The position numbers and the translations under genes were made by a program. Positions 32,030-44,531 of a stretch of DNA of 64,000 bases are shown piece after piece. Origin of the DNA: Saccharomyces mikatae IFO 1815 (lineage: Eukaryota > Ascomycota > Saccharomycetes > Saccharomycetales > Saccharomycetaceae). The first letter of the stretch is position 1, and every line of letters starts with the position of its first letter. The stretch is from contig NC_079260.1 of NCBI RefSeq assembly GCF_947241705.1, forward strand, positions 535,207 to 599,206, read 5' to 3'. The notes beneath the pieces were generated by a model. The model was not told where the DNA came from, did no database searches, and saw only the letters and a list, made by a program, of their open reading frames with translations.

Positions 32030-32764
32030 CTACTGTAGAGCATGTTGAAAGTATTCAGGATCCTCTTCTATCGATTCCTTAATGATATCCAAACCTCCTT
32101 GGAATTCCCCGTTTATATACAACTGAGGAAAAGTAGGCCAATCGGAGAATTTCTTCAGACTTTGTCTAACGTTATCATCTCTTAATATGTCAAAAAATCC
32201 AAACCTTATCTGATGTTCTCTGAGAATACCCACTAATTGCCTAGAAAATCCACACTTAGGTTCTGATGGGCTTCCTTTCATAAACAGCATTACCGGTGCT
32301 GCTTGCACTAGCTTCACCAGCCTTGCATTTATTTCTTCTTCCGTTTCTTCCTCCTCATCTTCGGAAGATCCACTATTCTCCTCTTCCGAAGTAGATTTGG
32401 GACCCTTATTATTGTTCGCTGATGAGGCGGAACCACCAGAAAGAGCCTCTAAACATTTCACAAGCTCCTTTGGATCTGCTCCAGATATCTCTTTCACAAT
32501 AGTACCGTTTTGAACAAAAACAAAGTATGGCACAGCTGTGATTTCAAAATGGTCTGTTATTTCTGGATGTTTGTCAGCATCTATTGATAAGAATCGGACA
32601 TCTTTTTGATTAACTTCTTCACTAATAACCTCAAGCACCTGGCTCATGTTTTTGCAAGGATCGGCCCATTGAGTCTGAAAATACAACACAATTAGTTTAT
32701 TAGCAGCATCTGTAGTGGTAAATTGCGTGAATTGGTCCTGATTGGTTATTTCAACTACGGTCAT
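32030..32764 (-). CDS. GRX4: GRX4, monothiol glutaredoxin in iron signalling
   Basis: The 244-residue protein equals S. cerevisiae Grx4 in length. An N-terminal thioredoxin-like domain (residues 1 to about 105, WADPCK motif) is joined through an acidic Ser/Glu linker (about 120-145) to a glutaredoxin domain whose active site CGFS starts at Cys171. CGFS glutaredoxins of this type bridge a 2Fe-2S cluster with glutathione and, with Fra2, inhibit the iron regulators Aft1/Aft2. The paralogue Grx3 is not in this window. The gene converges with RAD24 across 151 bp. Confidence 0.98.
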   Translation of the reverse strand: MTVVEITNQDQFTQFTTTDAANKLIVLYFQTQWADPCKNMSQVLEVISEEVNQKDVRFLSIDADKHPEITDHFEITAVPYFVFVQNGTIVKEISGADPKELVKCLEALSGGSASSANNNKGPKSTSEEENSGSSEDEEEETEEEINARLVKLVQAAPVMLFMKGSPSEPKCGFSRQLVGILREHQIRFGFFDILRDDNVRQSLKKFSDWPTFPQLYINGEFQGGLDIIKESIEEDPEYFQHALQ

Positions 32765-33068
32765 CTTTTTTGGAGGGAAGAACGTAGAAACTCTGCAATA
32801 TGTAAACGCAAAAATAAATTATACTCACAATCTCAAAAAAACAATGATACCACCACAAAAAACAATTAACTTTAAATATAATAGGCGTTTAGAAGAATAA
32901 TTTAATTAGTTATTTCTAATTTGCTATTTAAGCTATATATTAACCAACTTGAAGATGAAATACCTTCTGTAGGAAATTTGTGAAATAATTTACGTCGCGG
33001 GGCTCCGCCAATCAAAACGCGCGCTCTTACTAAAAATTCATAAGTCAGATATTTATTGGCCAAGATGC
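32765..33068. other. TMT1-GRX4 spacer
   Basis: A 304-bp AT-rich spacer between two minus-strand genes, serving as GRX4 promoter and TMT1 3' region. An A-rich leader precedes the GRX4 start. No gene is seen. Confidence 0.55.
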
Positions 33069-35306
<2,238 letters not shown>

Positions 35307-38300
35307 ATGTCCTTTCAGTGCAGAACATGTGGCCAACTCTTAAATGCTGAGCAGATGATGAAACATCTCTCAACTACCAGGCATAAAACTGCCTTCGATA
35401 CTTCAAATGATGAAGACATTTGCTGTGAAGAATGCCAAGATGCAAATATTCACCAGCTTCAAATCATCAGGTTTGGAGGCGAAGATATGATCTTACTTTG
35501 TAATTCATGTTTTCGAAAAGAATATTCAGAGACGGAACGTCCGTCAACTAGCTATTCGTTGCAAAACGGTTCCATATTAAAGTTTTGGGAGAAGTATGTT
35601 AAGGTCAGGGAGTGTTGTTGTGATAACTGTGGAGAAGAGTCTAATTTGAGTGCAAATAGGAATGGAGAAGTATTGTGTGCTACATGTTTGCTGAAGTCGA
35701 ACAGAGATAAAGACTTCATTTCTGAAAAAAGTGGAAAATTTTTATACATCTATTTGGGGCTAAACGAAACACCAAACAGTACTAGAAAGTCCAGAAAAAA
35801 GGGTGGGAGAAGAGTTGGCAGGGGAAAGAAGGGCAGAAAGGATAGTAAGATTAAGAAGGAGAAAAAGGAAACTTTCGAGGCCAAAATAAGTAGAATAGCA
35901 TATGAAGTCAAGAAAGAAAATAGTACTATTCAAAGCTCTAGCAATTCCAGTCTAAGAAATTTCAAAGGATTTAAAGCAGTGGAAAGCGATCCTAATATTG
36001 CTGCAAAAGCTAACAAACTAGAAGCCAATAGGAATAATCTTAGTTCGTCAAATGTACACAAAGGAAAAGGGAACAAGACAAACAACAGAAAGAAAAATAC
36101 TGGAAGTGGGATAAAGAAAGAGAGAGAGCACAAAATATATACTGATAAAAATAATGAAAATACGAAGCCTACATCAGAGACCAGAAATAAAGCCAATGGC
36201 CGTGCTACAATAAATTCTAACGTCAAAAGTAAAATCAAATCAGTTGCCAAACCTCAATTGTCGCAACAAAAGTATCCGAATGAAAGCGTGCCGGGAACTA
36301 AGAAAGGTGGTAGTTTGAAGAAGGACAAAAAAGTATATGCAAACCAAAAGACTAAAGACAATAGTAAAAGGAGTAATGAGAATGCACGAGAACCAAAATT
36401 AAGTTCAACTAGTAGAAAAAGTGTACTTAACAAAAAAATAAATAATCAGCCAGATAAAAAGACCAGCAAATGGACAATCGGCTCTGATGCTGAATCTTCC
36501 AAAGAACCCAGTGTTAGCCCAAACGGAAAGCTCACTCCGATTACTAAAACCAGAAATCAGAAAAAGAGGGCTGATAAATCAGCGCTGAAAGAAAGTTCCT
36601 TCTCTTCAATTGTTTCCAAAAAATCAGAGACAAAATTACATCAAGACAAGAGCGTTGTTGATAAAACCAGGGACGGGAAGCTCATTTATGAAGAAGGCGA
36701 AACATTGACTAAATATAATGCCTTCAAACCAACTTTATCATATCCTGATTTGAATTCATACCTAAATGATTATTCGTACGCCCTCTTCTTGGAACAAAGA
36801 TTAGAAAACGATTTTGTTCAGAACTTTAGCATATTATGGCCTCGCAATGAAAAAGATACAGCTTTTATAATCCAGGTCGACAAAAACAATAATTCCGAGC
36901 TTGAAAAATTATTGCCAGCTAATTTGCTCGCACTGGGCAGGCCAGCATTTAATGAAAGACAACCTTTCTTTTTCTGCACTCAGGATGAACAACAAATTTG
37001 GTATATTTTTATCAAAGAGCTTTCAATTCAAAGAGGTAAGTATGTATTGTTAGTAGAGCTATTCTCGTGGAATAATTTGAGTTTGCCAACCAAAAATGGA
37101 TCATCTCAATTTAAGCTACTGCCAACTTCTGCGCAAACTAGTAGAATCTTGTTTGCCATGACACGTATCACGAACCCAAAGTTTATTGATCTGTTGTTGG
37201 GCCAGAAGCCTATTAAAGAGATTTATTTCGATAATAGGTTGAAGTTCTCAAGCAGCAAATTGAACAGATCTCAAAAGACTGCAGTGGAACATGTTTTAAA
37301 CAACAGCATTACAATTTTACGAGGCCCACCTGGTACAGGTAAGACATCAACCATTGAAGAGATAATTATTCAAGTAATTGAAAGATTCCATGCATTTCCA
37401 ATATTATGTGTCGCCGCATCCAATATTGCCATTGATAATATTGCCGAGAAAGTTATGGAAAATAGACCACAGATAAAGATCTTGAGAATTTTGTCAAAGA
37501 AAAAGGAACAACAATATGGTAATGATCATCCACTGGGCGAGATTTGCCTACACAATATTGTGTATAAAAACCTCTCCCCAGATATGCAAGTGGTGGCAAA
37601 CAAATCTCGCAGAGGCGAGATTATCTCGAAGTCAGAGGATACAAAGTTTTACAAAGAGAAGAATCGTATCACCAACAAGGTCGTATCTCAGTCGCAAATC
37701 ATTTTCACAACTAACATCGCTGCTGGTGGTCGCGAATTAAAAGTCATCAAAGAGTGTCCCGTGGTAATAATGGATGAAGCAACACAGTCCTCAGAGGCTT
37801 CGACGTTAGTCCCACTCTCATTACCTGGTATAAGAAATTTCGTTTTCGTCGGTGATGAAAAGCAATTATCAAGTTTTAGTAACATCCCTCAGCTGGAAAC
37901 CTCGCTATTCGAAAGAGTTTTGTCAAACGGTACTTACAAGAACCCACTAATGCTGGATACACAGTACAGAATGCATCCAAAGATTAGCGAATTTCCCATC
38001 AAGAAAATCTATAACGGTGAATTGAAAGACGGTGTGACGGATGAACAAAAGGGATGGCCTGGCGTACAACATCCATTATTTTTCTATCAATGCGATTTGG
38101 GGCCCGAGAGCAGAGTTAGAAGCACACAAAGGGAAATAGTCGGGTTTACGTACGAAAACAAACATGAATGTGCAGAGATTGTAAAAATCATCCAAATACT
38201 AATGTTAGACAAGAAAGTGCCGCTGGAAGAAATAGGTGTCGTAACGCCCTATTCTGCACAGCGTGACCTCTTGTCCGACATTTTGACCAAAAATGTAGTT

Positions 38301-38681
38301 ATCAACCCCAAACAGATTTCCATGCAACAAGAATATGACGAAATCGAACTATTTAACGCGGCCGGATCCGAAGGAGCCGCCAGTAGCCTACAAAACAATG
38401 TGATTAACATCATTAATGGCCTGCACGTCGCGACTGTGGACTCCTTTCAAGGGCACGAGAAATCTTTCATCATATTTTCATGTGTCAGAAATAACACCGA
38501 GAACAAAATCGGCTTTTTACGTGACAAGAGAAGGCTAAACGTGGCATTGACAAGAGCCAAGCACGGACTAATCGTGGTGGGGAACAAGAATGTCTTAAGA
38601 AAGGGAGACCCACTATGGAGAGACTACATTGATTACCTCGAGGACCAAGATGCCATATTCACGGATCTAGCACTCTACTAA
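35307..38681 (+). CDS. ECM32: ECM32/HEL1 (MTT1), Upf1-like SF1 helicase
   Basis: The ATG at 35307 gives 1124 residues (S. cerevisiae about 1121). The frame is open eight codons further upstream only to a TTG. The N-terminus has several CxxC pairs (CRTC, CCEEC, CDNC, CATC) that suggest zinc binding. A long basic, low-complexity linker (about residues 150-460) follows, then the SF1 helicase: Walker A GPPGTGKTS from residue 673, motif II DEAT from residue 823, and the C-terminal DSFQGHEK and RRLNVALTRAK motifs. The family member in S. cerevisiae is a DNA helicase that interacts with release factors and affects stop-codon readthrough. No breaks are seen. Confidence 0.97.
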   Translation: MSFQCRTCGQLLNAEQMMKHLSTTRHKTAFDTSNDEDICCEECQDANIHQLQIIRFGGEDMILLCNSCFRKEYSETERPSTSYSLQNGSILKFWEKYVKVRECCCDNCGEESNLSANRNGEVLCATCLLKSNRDKDFISEKSGKFLYIYLGLNETPNSTRKSRKKGGRRVGRGKKGRKDSKIKKEKKETFEAKISRIAYEVKKENSTIQSSSNSSLRNFKGFKAVESDPNIAAKANKLEANRNNLSSSNVHKGKGNKTNNRKKNTGSGIKKEREHKIYTDKNNENTKPTSETRNKANGRATINSNVKSKIKSVAKPQLSQQKYPNESVPGTKKGGSLKKDKKVYANQKTKDNSKRSNENAREPKLSSTSRKSVLNKKINNQPDKKTSKWTIGSDAESSKEPSVSPNGKLTPITKTRNQKKRADKSALKESSFSSIVSKKSETKLHQDKSVVDKTRDGKLIYEEGETLTKYNAFKPTLSYPDLNSYLNDYSYALFLEQRLENDFVQNFSILWPRNEKDTAFIIQVDKNNNSELEKLLPANLLALGRPAFNERQPFFFCTQDEQQIWYIFIKELSIQRGKYVLLVELFSWNNLSLPTKNGSSQFKLLPTSAQTSRILFAMTRITNPKFIDLLLGQKPIKEIYFDNRLKFSSSKLNRSQKTAVEHVLNNSITILRGPPGTGKTSTIEEIIIQVIERFHAFPILCVAASNIAIDNIAEKVMENRPQIKILRILSKKKEQQYGNDHPLGEICLHNIVYKNLSPDMQVVANKSRRGEIISKSEDTKFYKEKNRITNKVVSQSQIIFTTNIAAGGRELKVIKECPVVIMDEATQSSEASTLVPLSLPGIRNFVFVGDEKQLSSFSNIPQLETSLFERVLSNGTYKNPLMLDTQYRMHPKISEFPIKKIYNGELKDGVTDEQKGWPGVQHPLFFYQCDLGPESRVRSTQREIVGFTYENKHECAEIVKIIQILMLDKKVPLEEIGVVTPYSAQRDLLSDILTKNVVINPKQISMQQEYDEIELFNAAGSEGAASSLQNNVINIINGLHVATVDSFQGHEKSFIIFSCVRNNTENKIGFLRDKRRLNVALTRAKHGLIVVGNKNVLRKGDPLWRDYIDYLEDQDAIFTDLALY

Positions 38682-39250
38682 CCCATTACAAAAAGTATCA
38701 AAAATGATTAAGAAATTCTATTCTGTGCTTTGATTGCACGATACAAAAACAGATACACATTAATAAATAGATAAATAAACAGTATACTTATAGATTGTTA
38801 TAGAACGGAACATTGGTAGATCGAAGACACAGCGCAAAAAAAAGGGGTGACAGCGCAGCCACGTGACGGGCTTCCTCTTTAGAAAGCGGAGGGAGCGTTT
38901 GCGGAAGCTGCTTTATCCGGGCCTTGGGATAAAAGAGGAAGCTCGGTGGCAAACAGCTTCCTCTTTGCGGGCGGGGCGCGGGGAGACGAGGCAAAAAGCA
39001 AAGAAAAGCAAAAAACAAAAAAACAAAAAAAACAGGGGTAAGAGAAAAGACACGCTTTTCCACGCGCAGCAGAAAAGAAAAAAGGAAAACGAAACTCTTT
39101 ATTATTGGACCTTAAATCTGAGAACGAAACAAACCGTAAGATAAAACCGTGTGGTTTCTCCAAAGATAACTTACTTTTTCGTACTTTTCAAAACTGGCAG
39201 CGCAAGCAAGTGAGAAAAGAAAGTAAACTAAAGATAAACTAGAGATAAAC
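38682..39250. promoter_or_regulatory. ECM32-BMH1 intergenic region with GC-rich BMH1 promoter
   Basis: Unlike its AT-rich neighbours, 38850-39000 is GC-rich. It contains a Cbf1-type CACGTGAC at 38860-38867, repeated CTTCCTCTTT elements (38871-38880 and 38957-38966), and a perfect 12-bp inverted repeat at 38932-38943 / 38955-38966. A purine-rich leader precedes BMH1. Frames on both strands across this region come from purine/pyrimidine bias, not genes. Confidence 0.6.
38932..38966. repeat. Inverted repeat in BMH1 promoter
   Basis: AAAGAGGAAGCT (38932-38943) and its exact reverse complement (38955-38966) flank an 11-bp spacer. A third partial copy of the CTTCCTCTTT arm lies at 38871-38880. CTTCC is the core of Gcr1-type CT boxes, but the binder is unknown. 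Confidence 0.7.
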
Positions 39251-40054
39251 ATGTCAACCAGCCGTGAAGACTCTGTGTACTTGGCTAAATTGGCTGAACA
39301 AGCCGAACGTTACGAAGAAATGGTCGAAAATATGAAGACTGTTGCCTCTTCTGGCCAAGAGTTGTCTGTCGAAGAGCGTAACTTGTTGTCTGTTGCTTAC
39401 AAGAACGTTATTGGTGCTCGTCGTGCTTCCTGGAGAATTGTTTCTTCTATCGAGCAAAAGGAGGAGTCCAAGGAGAAGTCAGAACACCAGGTCGAGTTGA
39501 TTCGCTCGTACCGTTCGAAGATCGAGACGGAGTTAACCAAGATTTCTGACGACATTTTGTCCGTGCTAGACTCCCACTTGATTCCATCTGCCACCACTGG
39601 TGAGTCTAAGGTGTTCTATTATAAGATGAAGGGTGACTATCACCGTTATTTGGCTGAATTTTCTAGTGGCGATGCTAGAGAAAAGGCTACGAATGCTTCG
39701 TTAGAAGCTTACAAAACTGCTTCTGAGATTGCCACTACGGAGTTACCACCAACCCACCCAATTCGTCTAGGTTTGGCGCTAAATTTCTCTGTCTTCTATT
39801 ACGAAATTCAAAACTCTCCAGACAAGGCCTGCCATTTGGCCAAACAAGCTTTCGATGACGCTATTGCTGAGCTGGACACTTTATCCGAAGAATCATACAA
39901 AGATAGCACACTGATCATGCAACTACTAAGGGACAATCTAACTTTATGGACCTCAGACATGTCGGAATCCGGCCAGGCTGAAGACCAACAACAACAACAA
40001 CAACACCAACAGCAGCAGGCACCTGCTGCAACCGAAGGTGAAGCACCAAAGTAA
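39251..40054 (+). CDS. BMH1: BMH1, 14-3-3 protein
   Basis: The 267-residue protein equals S. cerevisiae Bmh1 in length. It is a full 14-3-3 with the phosphopeptide-binding [12 protein letters not shown] segment near residue 50 and RYLAEF near 130. The C-terminal tail carries a Gln-rich run interrupted by His (near residues 245-256) typical of yeast Bmh proteins. Bmh1 and Bmh2 are abundant dimeric adaptors for phosphorylated partners in signalling, metabolism and exocytosis. Codon use is strongly biased. The CAA/CAG tract encoding the tail (about nt 39986-40018) is a possible length-variable site. Confidence 0.99.
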   Translation: MSTSREDSVYLAKLAEQAERYEEMVENMKTVASSGQELSVEERNLLSVAYKNVIGARRASWRIVSSIEQKEESKEKSEHQVELIRSYRSKIETELTKISDDILSVLDSHLIPSATTGESKVFYYKMKGDYHRYLAEFSSGDAREKATNASLEAYKTASEIATTELPPTHPIRLGLALNFSVFYYEIQNSPDKACHLAKQAFDDAIAELDTLSEESYKDSTLIMQLLRDNLTLWTSDMSESGQAEDQQQQQQHQQQQAPAATEGEAPK

Positions 40055-40455
40055 GTATTCCGATAAATCTAAAGAAAAATTATTAAAAAACAGAAAAAAA
40101 AGAACGGGGGTGTAATAATTTATAGTTCATTATCGCCATTATATATCTATTTCTATATGTGTATATATAACATCAACATGCGATCATACACACACAATCG
40201 CGTGGGTATGTCTCTGTATGTGTTACTTGAATTATATTGTTTTGACGTGTATATTTATTTACCTCTCTTCTGATTCCTCCACCCCTTCTTCGTCTGCCCG
40301 GGTAAACGTCGCATCATGACTCCCGACAACAATCCCCTCTGATATAACAAGAAGCAACTTCACTTTCTTAACGGCAAAAACTTTTTACTCTTGTCACAAC
40401 TGAGACTTCATAAGGGTTATATACAGAAACAAGAAGGTAAACGACGTTTGTGCCA
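40055..40455. promoter_or_regulatory. BMH1-PDA1 intergenic region with Reb1 site
   Basis: This 401-bp spacer holds an A-rich BMH1 3' end, a TATATA/TG-rich tract near 40140-40180, and a Reb1-type element (CGGGTAA, reverse of TTACCCG) at 40299-40305, about 150 bp upstream of PDA1. No gene is seen. Confidence 0.6.
40299..40305 (-). promoter_or_regulatory. Reb1 site upstream of PDA1
   Basis: CGGGTAA is the complement of the Reb1 core TTACCCG. The position, about 150 bp before the PDA1 ATG, is typical of Reb1-bounded nucleosome-free promoters. Inferred from sequence only. Confidence 0.6.
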
Positions 40456-41718
40456 ATGCTTGCTGCTTCATTCAAACGCCAACCATCGCAATTGGTCCGT
40501 GGGTTAGGAGGTGTTCTTCACACTTCTGCAAGACTAGGCCATATTCGTACGATGGCAACTTTAAAAACAAACGATAACAAAGCTCCTGAAGATATCGCAG
40601 GTTCGGACACGGTGCAAATCGAGTTACCTGAGTCCTCTTTTGAATCGTATCTCCTGGACCCACCAGACTTGTCTTATGAGACTTCCAAAGCCACCTTGTT
40701 ACAGATGTATAAAGATATGGTCATCATCAGAAGAATGGAAATGGCCTGTGATGCCTTGTATAAGGCTAAGAAAATTAGAGGTTTCTGCCATTTATCTGTC
40801 GGCCAAGAAGCTATTGCTGTCGGTATCGAAAATGCTATCACTAAATTGGATTCCATTATCACATCTTATAGATGTCATGGTTTCACCTTCATGAGAGGTG
40901 CTTCTGTGAAAGCCGTTTTGGCTGAATTGATGGGTAGAAGAGCCGGTGTCTCCTTTGGTAAAGGTGGTTCCATGCATCTTTATGCTCCGGGTTTCTATGG
41001 TGGTAACGGTATCGTTGGTGCACAAGTTCCTTTGGGTGCCGGTTTAGCCTTCGCTCACCAATACAAGAACGAAGACGCTTGTTCTTTCACTTTGTATGGT
41101 GATGGTGCATCCAACCAGGGTCAAGTATTCGAAGCTTTCAACATGGCCAAATTATGGAATTTGCCCGTTGTATTTTGCTGTGAGAACAACAAGTACGGTA
41201 TGGGTACAGCTGCTTCAAGGTCCTCTGCGATGACTGAATATTTTAAGCGTGGTCAATACATTCCAGGTTTAAAGGTTAACGGTATGGATATTCTGGCCGT
41301 GTATCAAGCATCTAAGTTTGCAAAGGACTGGTGTCTATCCGGTAAAGGTCCTCTTGTTTTGGAGTATGAAACCTATAGATACGGTGGTCATTCTATGTCC
41401 GATCCTGGTACCACGTATAGAACTAGAGACGAAATTCAGCACATGAGATCCAAGAATGATCCAATCGCTGGTCTCAAGATGCATTTGATCGATTTGGGTA
41501 TTGCCACTGAGGCGGAAGTCAAGGCTTACGACAAGTCTGCTAGAAAATACGTCGATGAACAAGTTGAATTGGCTGATGCTGCTCCTCCTCCAGAAGCTAA
41601 ATTATCCATCCTATTTGAAGATGTTTACGTGAAAGGCACAGAAACTCCAACTTTAAGAGGTAGAATCCCTGAAGACACTTGGGACTTCAAGAAGCAAGGC
41701 TTTGCCTCTAGAGATTAA
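40456..41718 (+). CDS. PDA1: PDA1, pyruvate dehydrogenase E1 alpha subunit
   Basis: From ATG 40456 the protein has 420 residues, as in S. cerevisiae. The frame extends two codons upstream only to a GTG. The first about 33 residues (Arg/Ser-rich, no acids before LGHIRTMATL) form a mitochondrial presequence. The thiamine-diphosphate motif runs from GDGA to ENN (about residues 217-246), and the phosphorylation-loop segment YRYGGHSMSDPG is intact. With Pdb1 it makes the E1 of the pyruvate dehydrogenase complex, converting pyruvate to acetyl-CoA in the matrix; Ser in the HSMSDP loop is the site of kinase inhibition. Confidence 0.99.
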   Translation: MLAASFKRQPSQLVRGLGGVLHTSARLGHIRTMATLKTNDNKAPEDIAGSDTVQIELPESSFESYLLDPPDLSYETSKATLLQMYKDMVIIRRMEMACDALYKAKKIRGFCHLSVGQEAIAVGIENAITKLDSIITSYRCHGFTFMRGASVKAVLAELMGRRAGVSFGKGGSMHLYAPGFYGGNGIVGAQVPLGAGLAFAHQYKNEDACSFTLYGDGASNQGQVFEAFNMAKLWNLPVVFCCENNKYGMGTAASRSSAMTEYFKRGQYIPGLKVNGMDILAVYQASKFAKDWCLSGKGPLVLEYETYRYGGHSMSDPGTTYRTRDEIQHMRSKNDPIAGLKMHLIDLGIATEAEVKAYDKSARKYVDEQVELADAAPPPEAKLSILFEDVYVKGTETPTLRGRIPEDTWDFKKQGFASRD

Positions 41719-42084
41719 CAAATCGCAAAGCAAAATAACAATGTAGAAAAAGAAATAACTATAATAATCCTATGATCGCCAAATATTCTTTCCCGGAAGT
41801 ACCATTTTTATAGCAAGAAATGTAAATCAAGTATATTTCAACTGTATATCAAGAATGTAGCTCTTTTTTATGGCTTGCTTGTTTTTTTCTCCGGTTCCCC
41901 CCCCACATAATATAGGGAAACGCAGTTGCTAACTCACCGAAAATAGCCGCCCAACAATCAGCTTTTTATATAAAGGGAAGGGAGACTAATTAAAATAATC
42001 AAGGTTTGGCTTCTTCAGATTCTGTTTTATCTTTCTTGTCTCCCTTAATGTTCTAGGCTAACGCACGAACAATTCAAACAAAAT
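41719..42084. promoter_or_regulatory. PDA1-DMC1 intergenic region with URS1-like site
   Basis: This 366-bp spacer includes a C-run (about 41897-41904) and TAGCCGCCCA at 41944-41953, one mismatch from the Ume6 URS1 consensus TAGCCGCCGA, about 130 bp before the DMC1 ATG. This fits meiosis-specific control of DMC1. Confidence 0.65.
41944..41953 (+). promoter_or_regulatory. URS1-like element (Ume6) of DMC1
   Basis: TAGCCGCCCA against the consensus TAGCCGCCGA. Ume6 represses early meiotic genes in mitosis and with Ime1 activates them in meiosis. DMC1 is such a gene. Confidence 0.65.
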
Positions 42085-43192
42085 ATGTCTGTTACAGGAA
42101 CTGAAGTCGACAGTGATACAACAAAGAATATTCTTAGCGTTGATGAATTACAAAACTATGGTATCAATGCCTCCGACCTGCAAAAATTGAAATCAGGTGG
42201 TATATACACTGTCAATGTATGTTATAGTAACTTTTTTATAATGATGCGCAGTGAACGTTTTTTTTTCTTTCTTTTTACTAACCATTTTAATTTGGATGTT
42301 AATTGTCCTCTAGCTATAGACCGTTTTGTCAACAACAAGAAGACATTTATGTAGAATCAAGGGCTTAAGTGAGGTAAAAGTGGAAAAGATCAAAGAAGCC
42401 GCAGGTAAAATCATACAGGTAGGCTTTATTCCCGCCACTGTTCAATTGGACATAAGACAACGTGTGTACTCCTTATCAACTGGATCTAAACAATTGGACT
42501 CTATCCTGGGGGGTGGAATAATGACAATGAGTATCACAGAAGTATTCGGTGAATTCAGGTGTGGTAAGACACAGATGTCTCATACTTTGTGTGTGACAAC
42601 GCAGCTTCCGAGGGAAATGGGTGGCGGTGAAGGCAAAGTGGCATATATCGACACAGAAGGTACCTTCCGGCCTGAGCGGATCAAGCAAATTGCAGAAGGT
42701 TACGAATTGGATCCTGAGTCATGTTTGGCAAACGTTTCATATGCTAGGGCTCTGAATAGTGAACATCAAATGGAACTTGTAGAACAATTAGGTGAGGAGC
42801 TTAGTTCTGGAGATTATCGCTTAATCGTGGTAGATTCTATAATGGCGAATTTTAGGGTAGACTATTGCGGTAGAGGTGAGCTAAGTGAAAGACAACAAAA
42901 GCTAAACCAACATCTTTTCAAATTAAACAGATTGGCAGAAGAATTCAACGTCGCAGTATTTTTAACAAACCAGGTACAATCAGATCCGGGTGCGTCTGCA
43001 CTATTTGCCTCCGCAGATGGTAGAAAACCAATTGGAGGGCATGTATTGGCACATGCTTCAGCAACAAGGATTCTATTGAGAAAAGGACGCGGTGATGAAA
43101 GAGTTGCCAAGTTACAAGATTCTCCAGATATGCCCGAAAAAGAATGTGTTTACGTAATTGGTGAAAAAGGTATCACCGATTCAAATGACTAG
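42085..43192 (+). CDS. DMC1: DMC1, meiotic RecA-family recombinase (two exons)
   Basis: The gene is split: exon 1 at 42085-42216 (44 codons), intron at 42217-42319, exon 2 at 42320-43192. Splicing gives 334 residues, the exact length of S. cerevisiae Dmc1, with the join reading [13 protein letters not shown] helix-hairpin-helix N-terminal domain precedes the RecA core with Walker A GEFRCGKT, Walker B LIVVDS and an intact DNA-binding loop region. Dmc1 forms filaments on resected ends and carries out interhomologue strand exchange in meiosis. The upstream URS1-like site fits meiotic expression. Unspliced translation would read 45 codons into the intron before stopping at 42354. Confidence 0.98.
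42217..42319 (+). other. DMC1: DMC1 intron (103 bp)
   Basis: The donor GTATGT (42217-42222), the perfect branch site TACTAAC (42276-42282) and the acceptor TAG ending at 42319 define the intron. Another TAG ends six bases earlier at 42313; using it would put CTA TAG, an in-frame stop, directly after exon 1, so only the second acceptor gives full-length protein. Confidence 0.95.
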
Positions 43193-43391
43193 ATCTTGTG
43201 TATTGTATTTAATGAAAATGACATTGCTTCTTTGAGAAACTTTCTATTGGTTTGTGGAATTAATATTTTTATATGCTTTTTTGTTTTACAAAGTTTAAAC
43301 TATGAATGATTCCAAAAAAATGGTGGTTGTCCTAAGGAAAAAAACCTAACATTACACAGCACATATATATATATAGAAAACTAAGCATTAA

Positions 43392-44195
43392 CTATCGCCA
43401 TACGTTACTGTCTAAAGTCCTTACGGATGACATGTTCTCGAAATCAAATGACTGAAGCACCTCGTCATCTTCCTCAGCGAATAGCTCGTTTTCAGACCCA
43501 TCATCTAGATACCCCAACGGACTAGTATACGCAATTGAAGGGTACGTATAAAACAAAGTTCTTTCTTCTCTTAACCGAAAAAAGCCCATATGATCCTTTG
43601 ATAACAAATAATATAAGATGTAGTCCCTCTTTCTGACAAGAGTTTTAAGTTCTTGATACTCTAATTCCCGTTCAAAGACGGGATAAGTACCGGCAATTTC
43701 ATCGGTTAATATGGCCTTTATTATAGCTTCATAATCATCGATCTCAATTCTATTCTCGTAGTTGTACAGACGATAAAAAGGACCACAGTCATAATTATGG
43801 TCGCATTCTTTTAGAATAAGGTCTGCGTCTGATTGTAAGTGTATTATATTTTTTGGTGTGACAACAGTAGAATTTCCAGGCCCTGATATATTCTCTATAG
43901 GTGGAGAATCCGGTATATAATCAAGGTTGATATCACTCAATTCAATTGATTCTGACCCGTTGCGTAGTTCAGACTTCTTAGACTTTTTAAAGCTTATCTG
44001 AATGGGGACCTGCTCCGCTCTCGTTTTTTCATCTTTTTTTTTCCTATGATTAAAGTTCAAGTCACGAAGCCTTATATTATCAGAATCCTTGGATATTGTA
44101 GTGACCTTTTCTTTTATTAAGAAACCACTTGGTTTTCTCTGTAAAAAAAGGTGTGTTTGGTTTTCATCTTGCTGCAATCTCTCATCGACATCCAT
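43392..44195 (-). CDS. ISC10: ISC10, meiosis-specific sporulation protein
   Basis: The 267-residue protein has the length and position of S. cerevisiae Isc10, which is made only in meiosis and is required for spore formation. No known domain is seen; the sequence is hydrophilic with a basic N-terminal third and an acidic C-terminus (residues about 230-255). It converges with DMC1, another meiotic gene, across 199 bp. A CGCAAAA element resembling the Ndt80 middle sporulation element lies about 220 bp upstream at 44416-44422, a weak match. Identification rests on synteny and similarity. Confidence 0.92.
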   Translation of the reverse strand: MDVDERLQQDENQTHLFLQRKPSGFLIKEKVTTISKDSDNIRLRDLNFNHRKKKDEKTRAEQVPIQISFKKSKKSELRNGSESIELSDINLDYIPDSPPIENISGPGNSTVVTPKNIIHLQSDADLILKECDHNYDCGPFYRLYNYENRIEIDDYEAIIKAILTDEIAGTYPVFERELEYQELKTLVRKRDYILYYLLSKDHMGFFRLREERTLFYTYPSIAYTSPLGYLDDGSENELFAEEDDEVLQSFDFENMSSVRTLDSNVWR

Positions 44196-44531
44196 TTTTC
44201 CACTATGCCTAAGAATAAATACTTGAGGGCTAGCTACAGGTAACAGAACAAAAAAGCTAGTGTTTAAAAATTCTTAAAATATATTCTTCTATAGTCATGG
44301 ATTACCGCAATATAATCTCTTGAAATTTCCCTTCAAGTATTTCAACAATTTTTCTCTACGTATTCTTTGTGGCATCCTCCAGACCCAAGTCATTCTGATT
44401 TCTTTTCAAAACAAGCGCAAAAGGTGGATACCAGAAAAGAGGAAAACAACTAAAAGGAATTTTCTTCAGATATCATACGGTGTATGCATTTGACTGGCCT
44501 ATTTATTTGATAAAAAGATTACACTGAAACG
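44196..44531. other. ISC10-SLO1 spacer
   Basis: A 336-bp spacer between two minus-strand genes, acting as ISC10 promoter and SLO1 3' region. It contains CGCAAAA at 44416-44422 (possible middle sporulation element). No gene is seen. Confidence 0.5.

Noticed and set aside
40450-40455. Two-codon extension of PDA1
   Set aside because: It depends on GTG; the ATG at 40456 gives the standard 420 residues.
42085-42354. 89-codon unspliced frame at DMC1
   Set aside because: It is exon 1 read into the intron; donor, branch site and acceptor explain the split gene fully.
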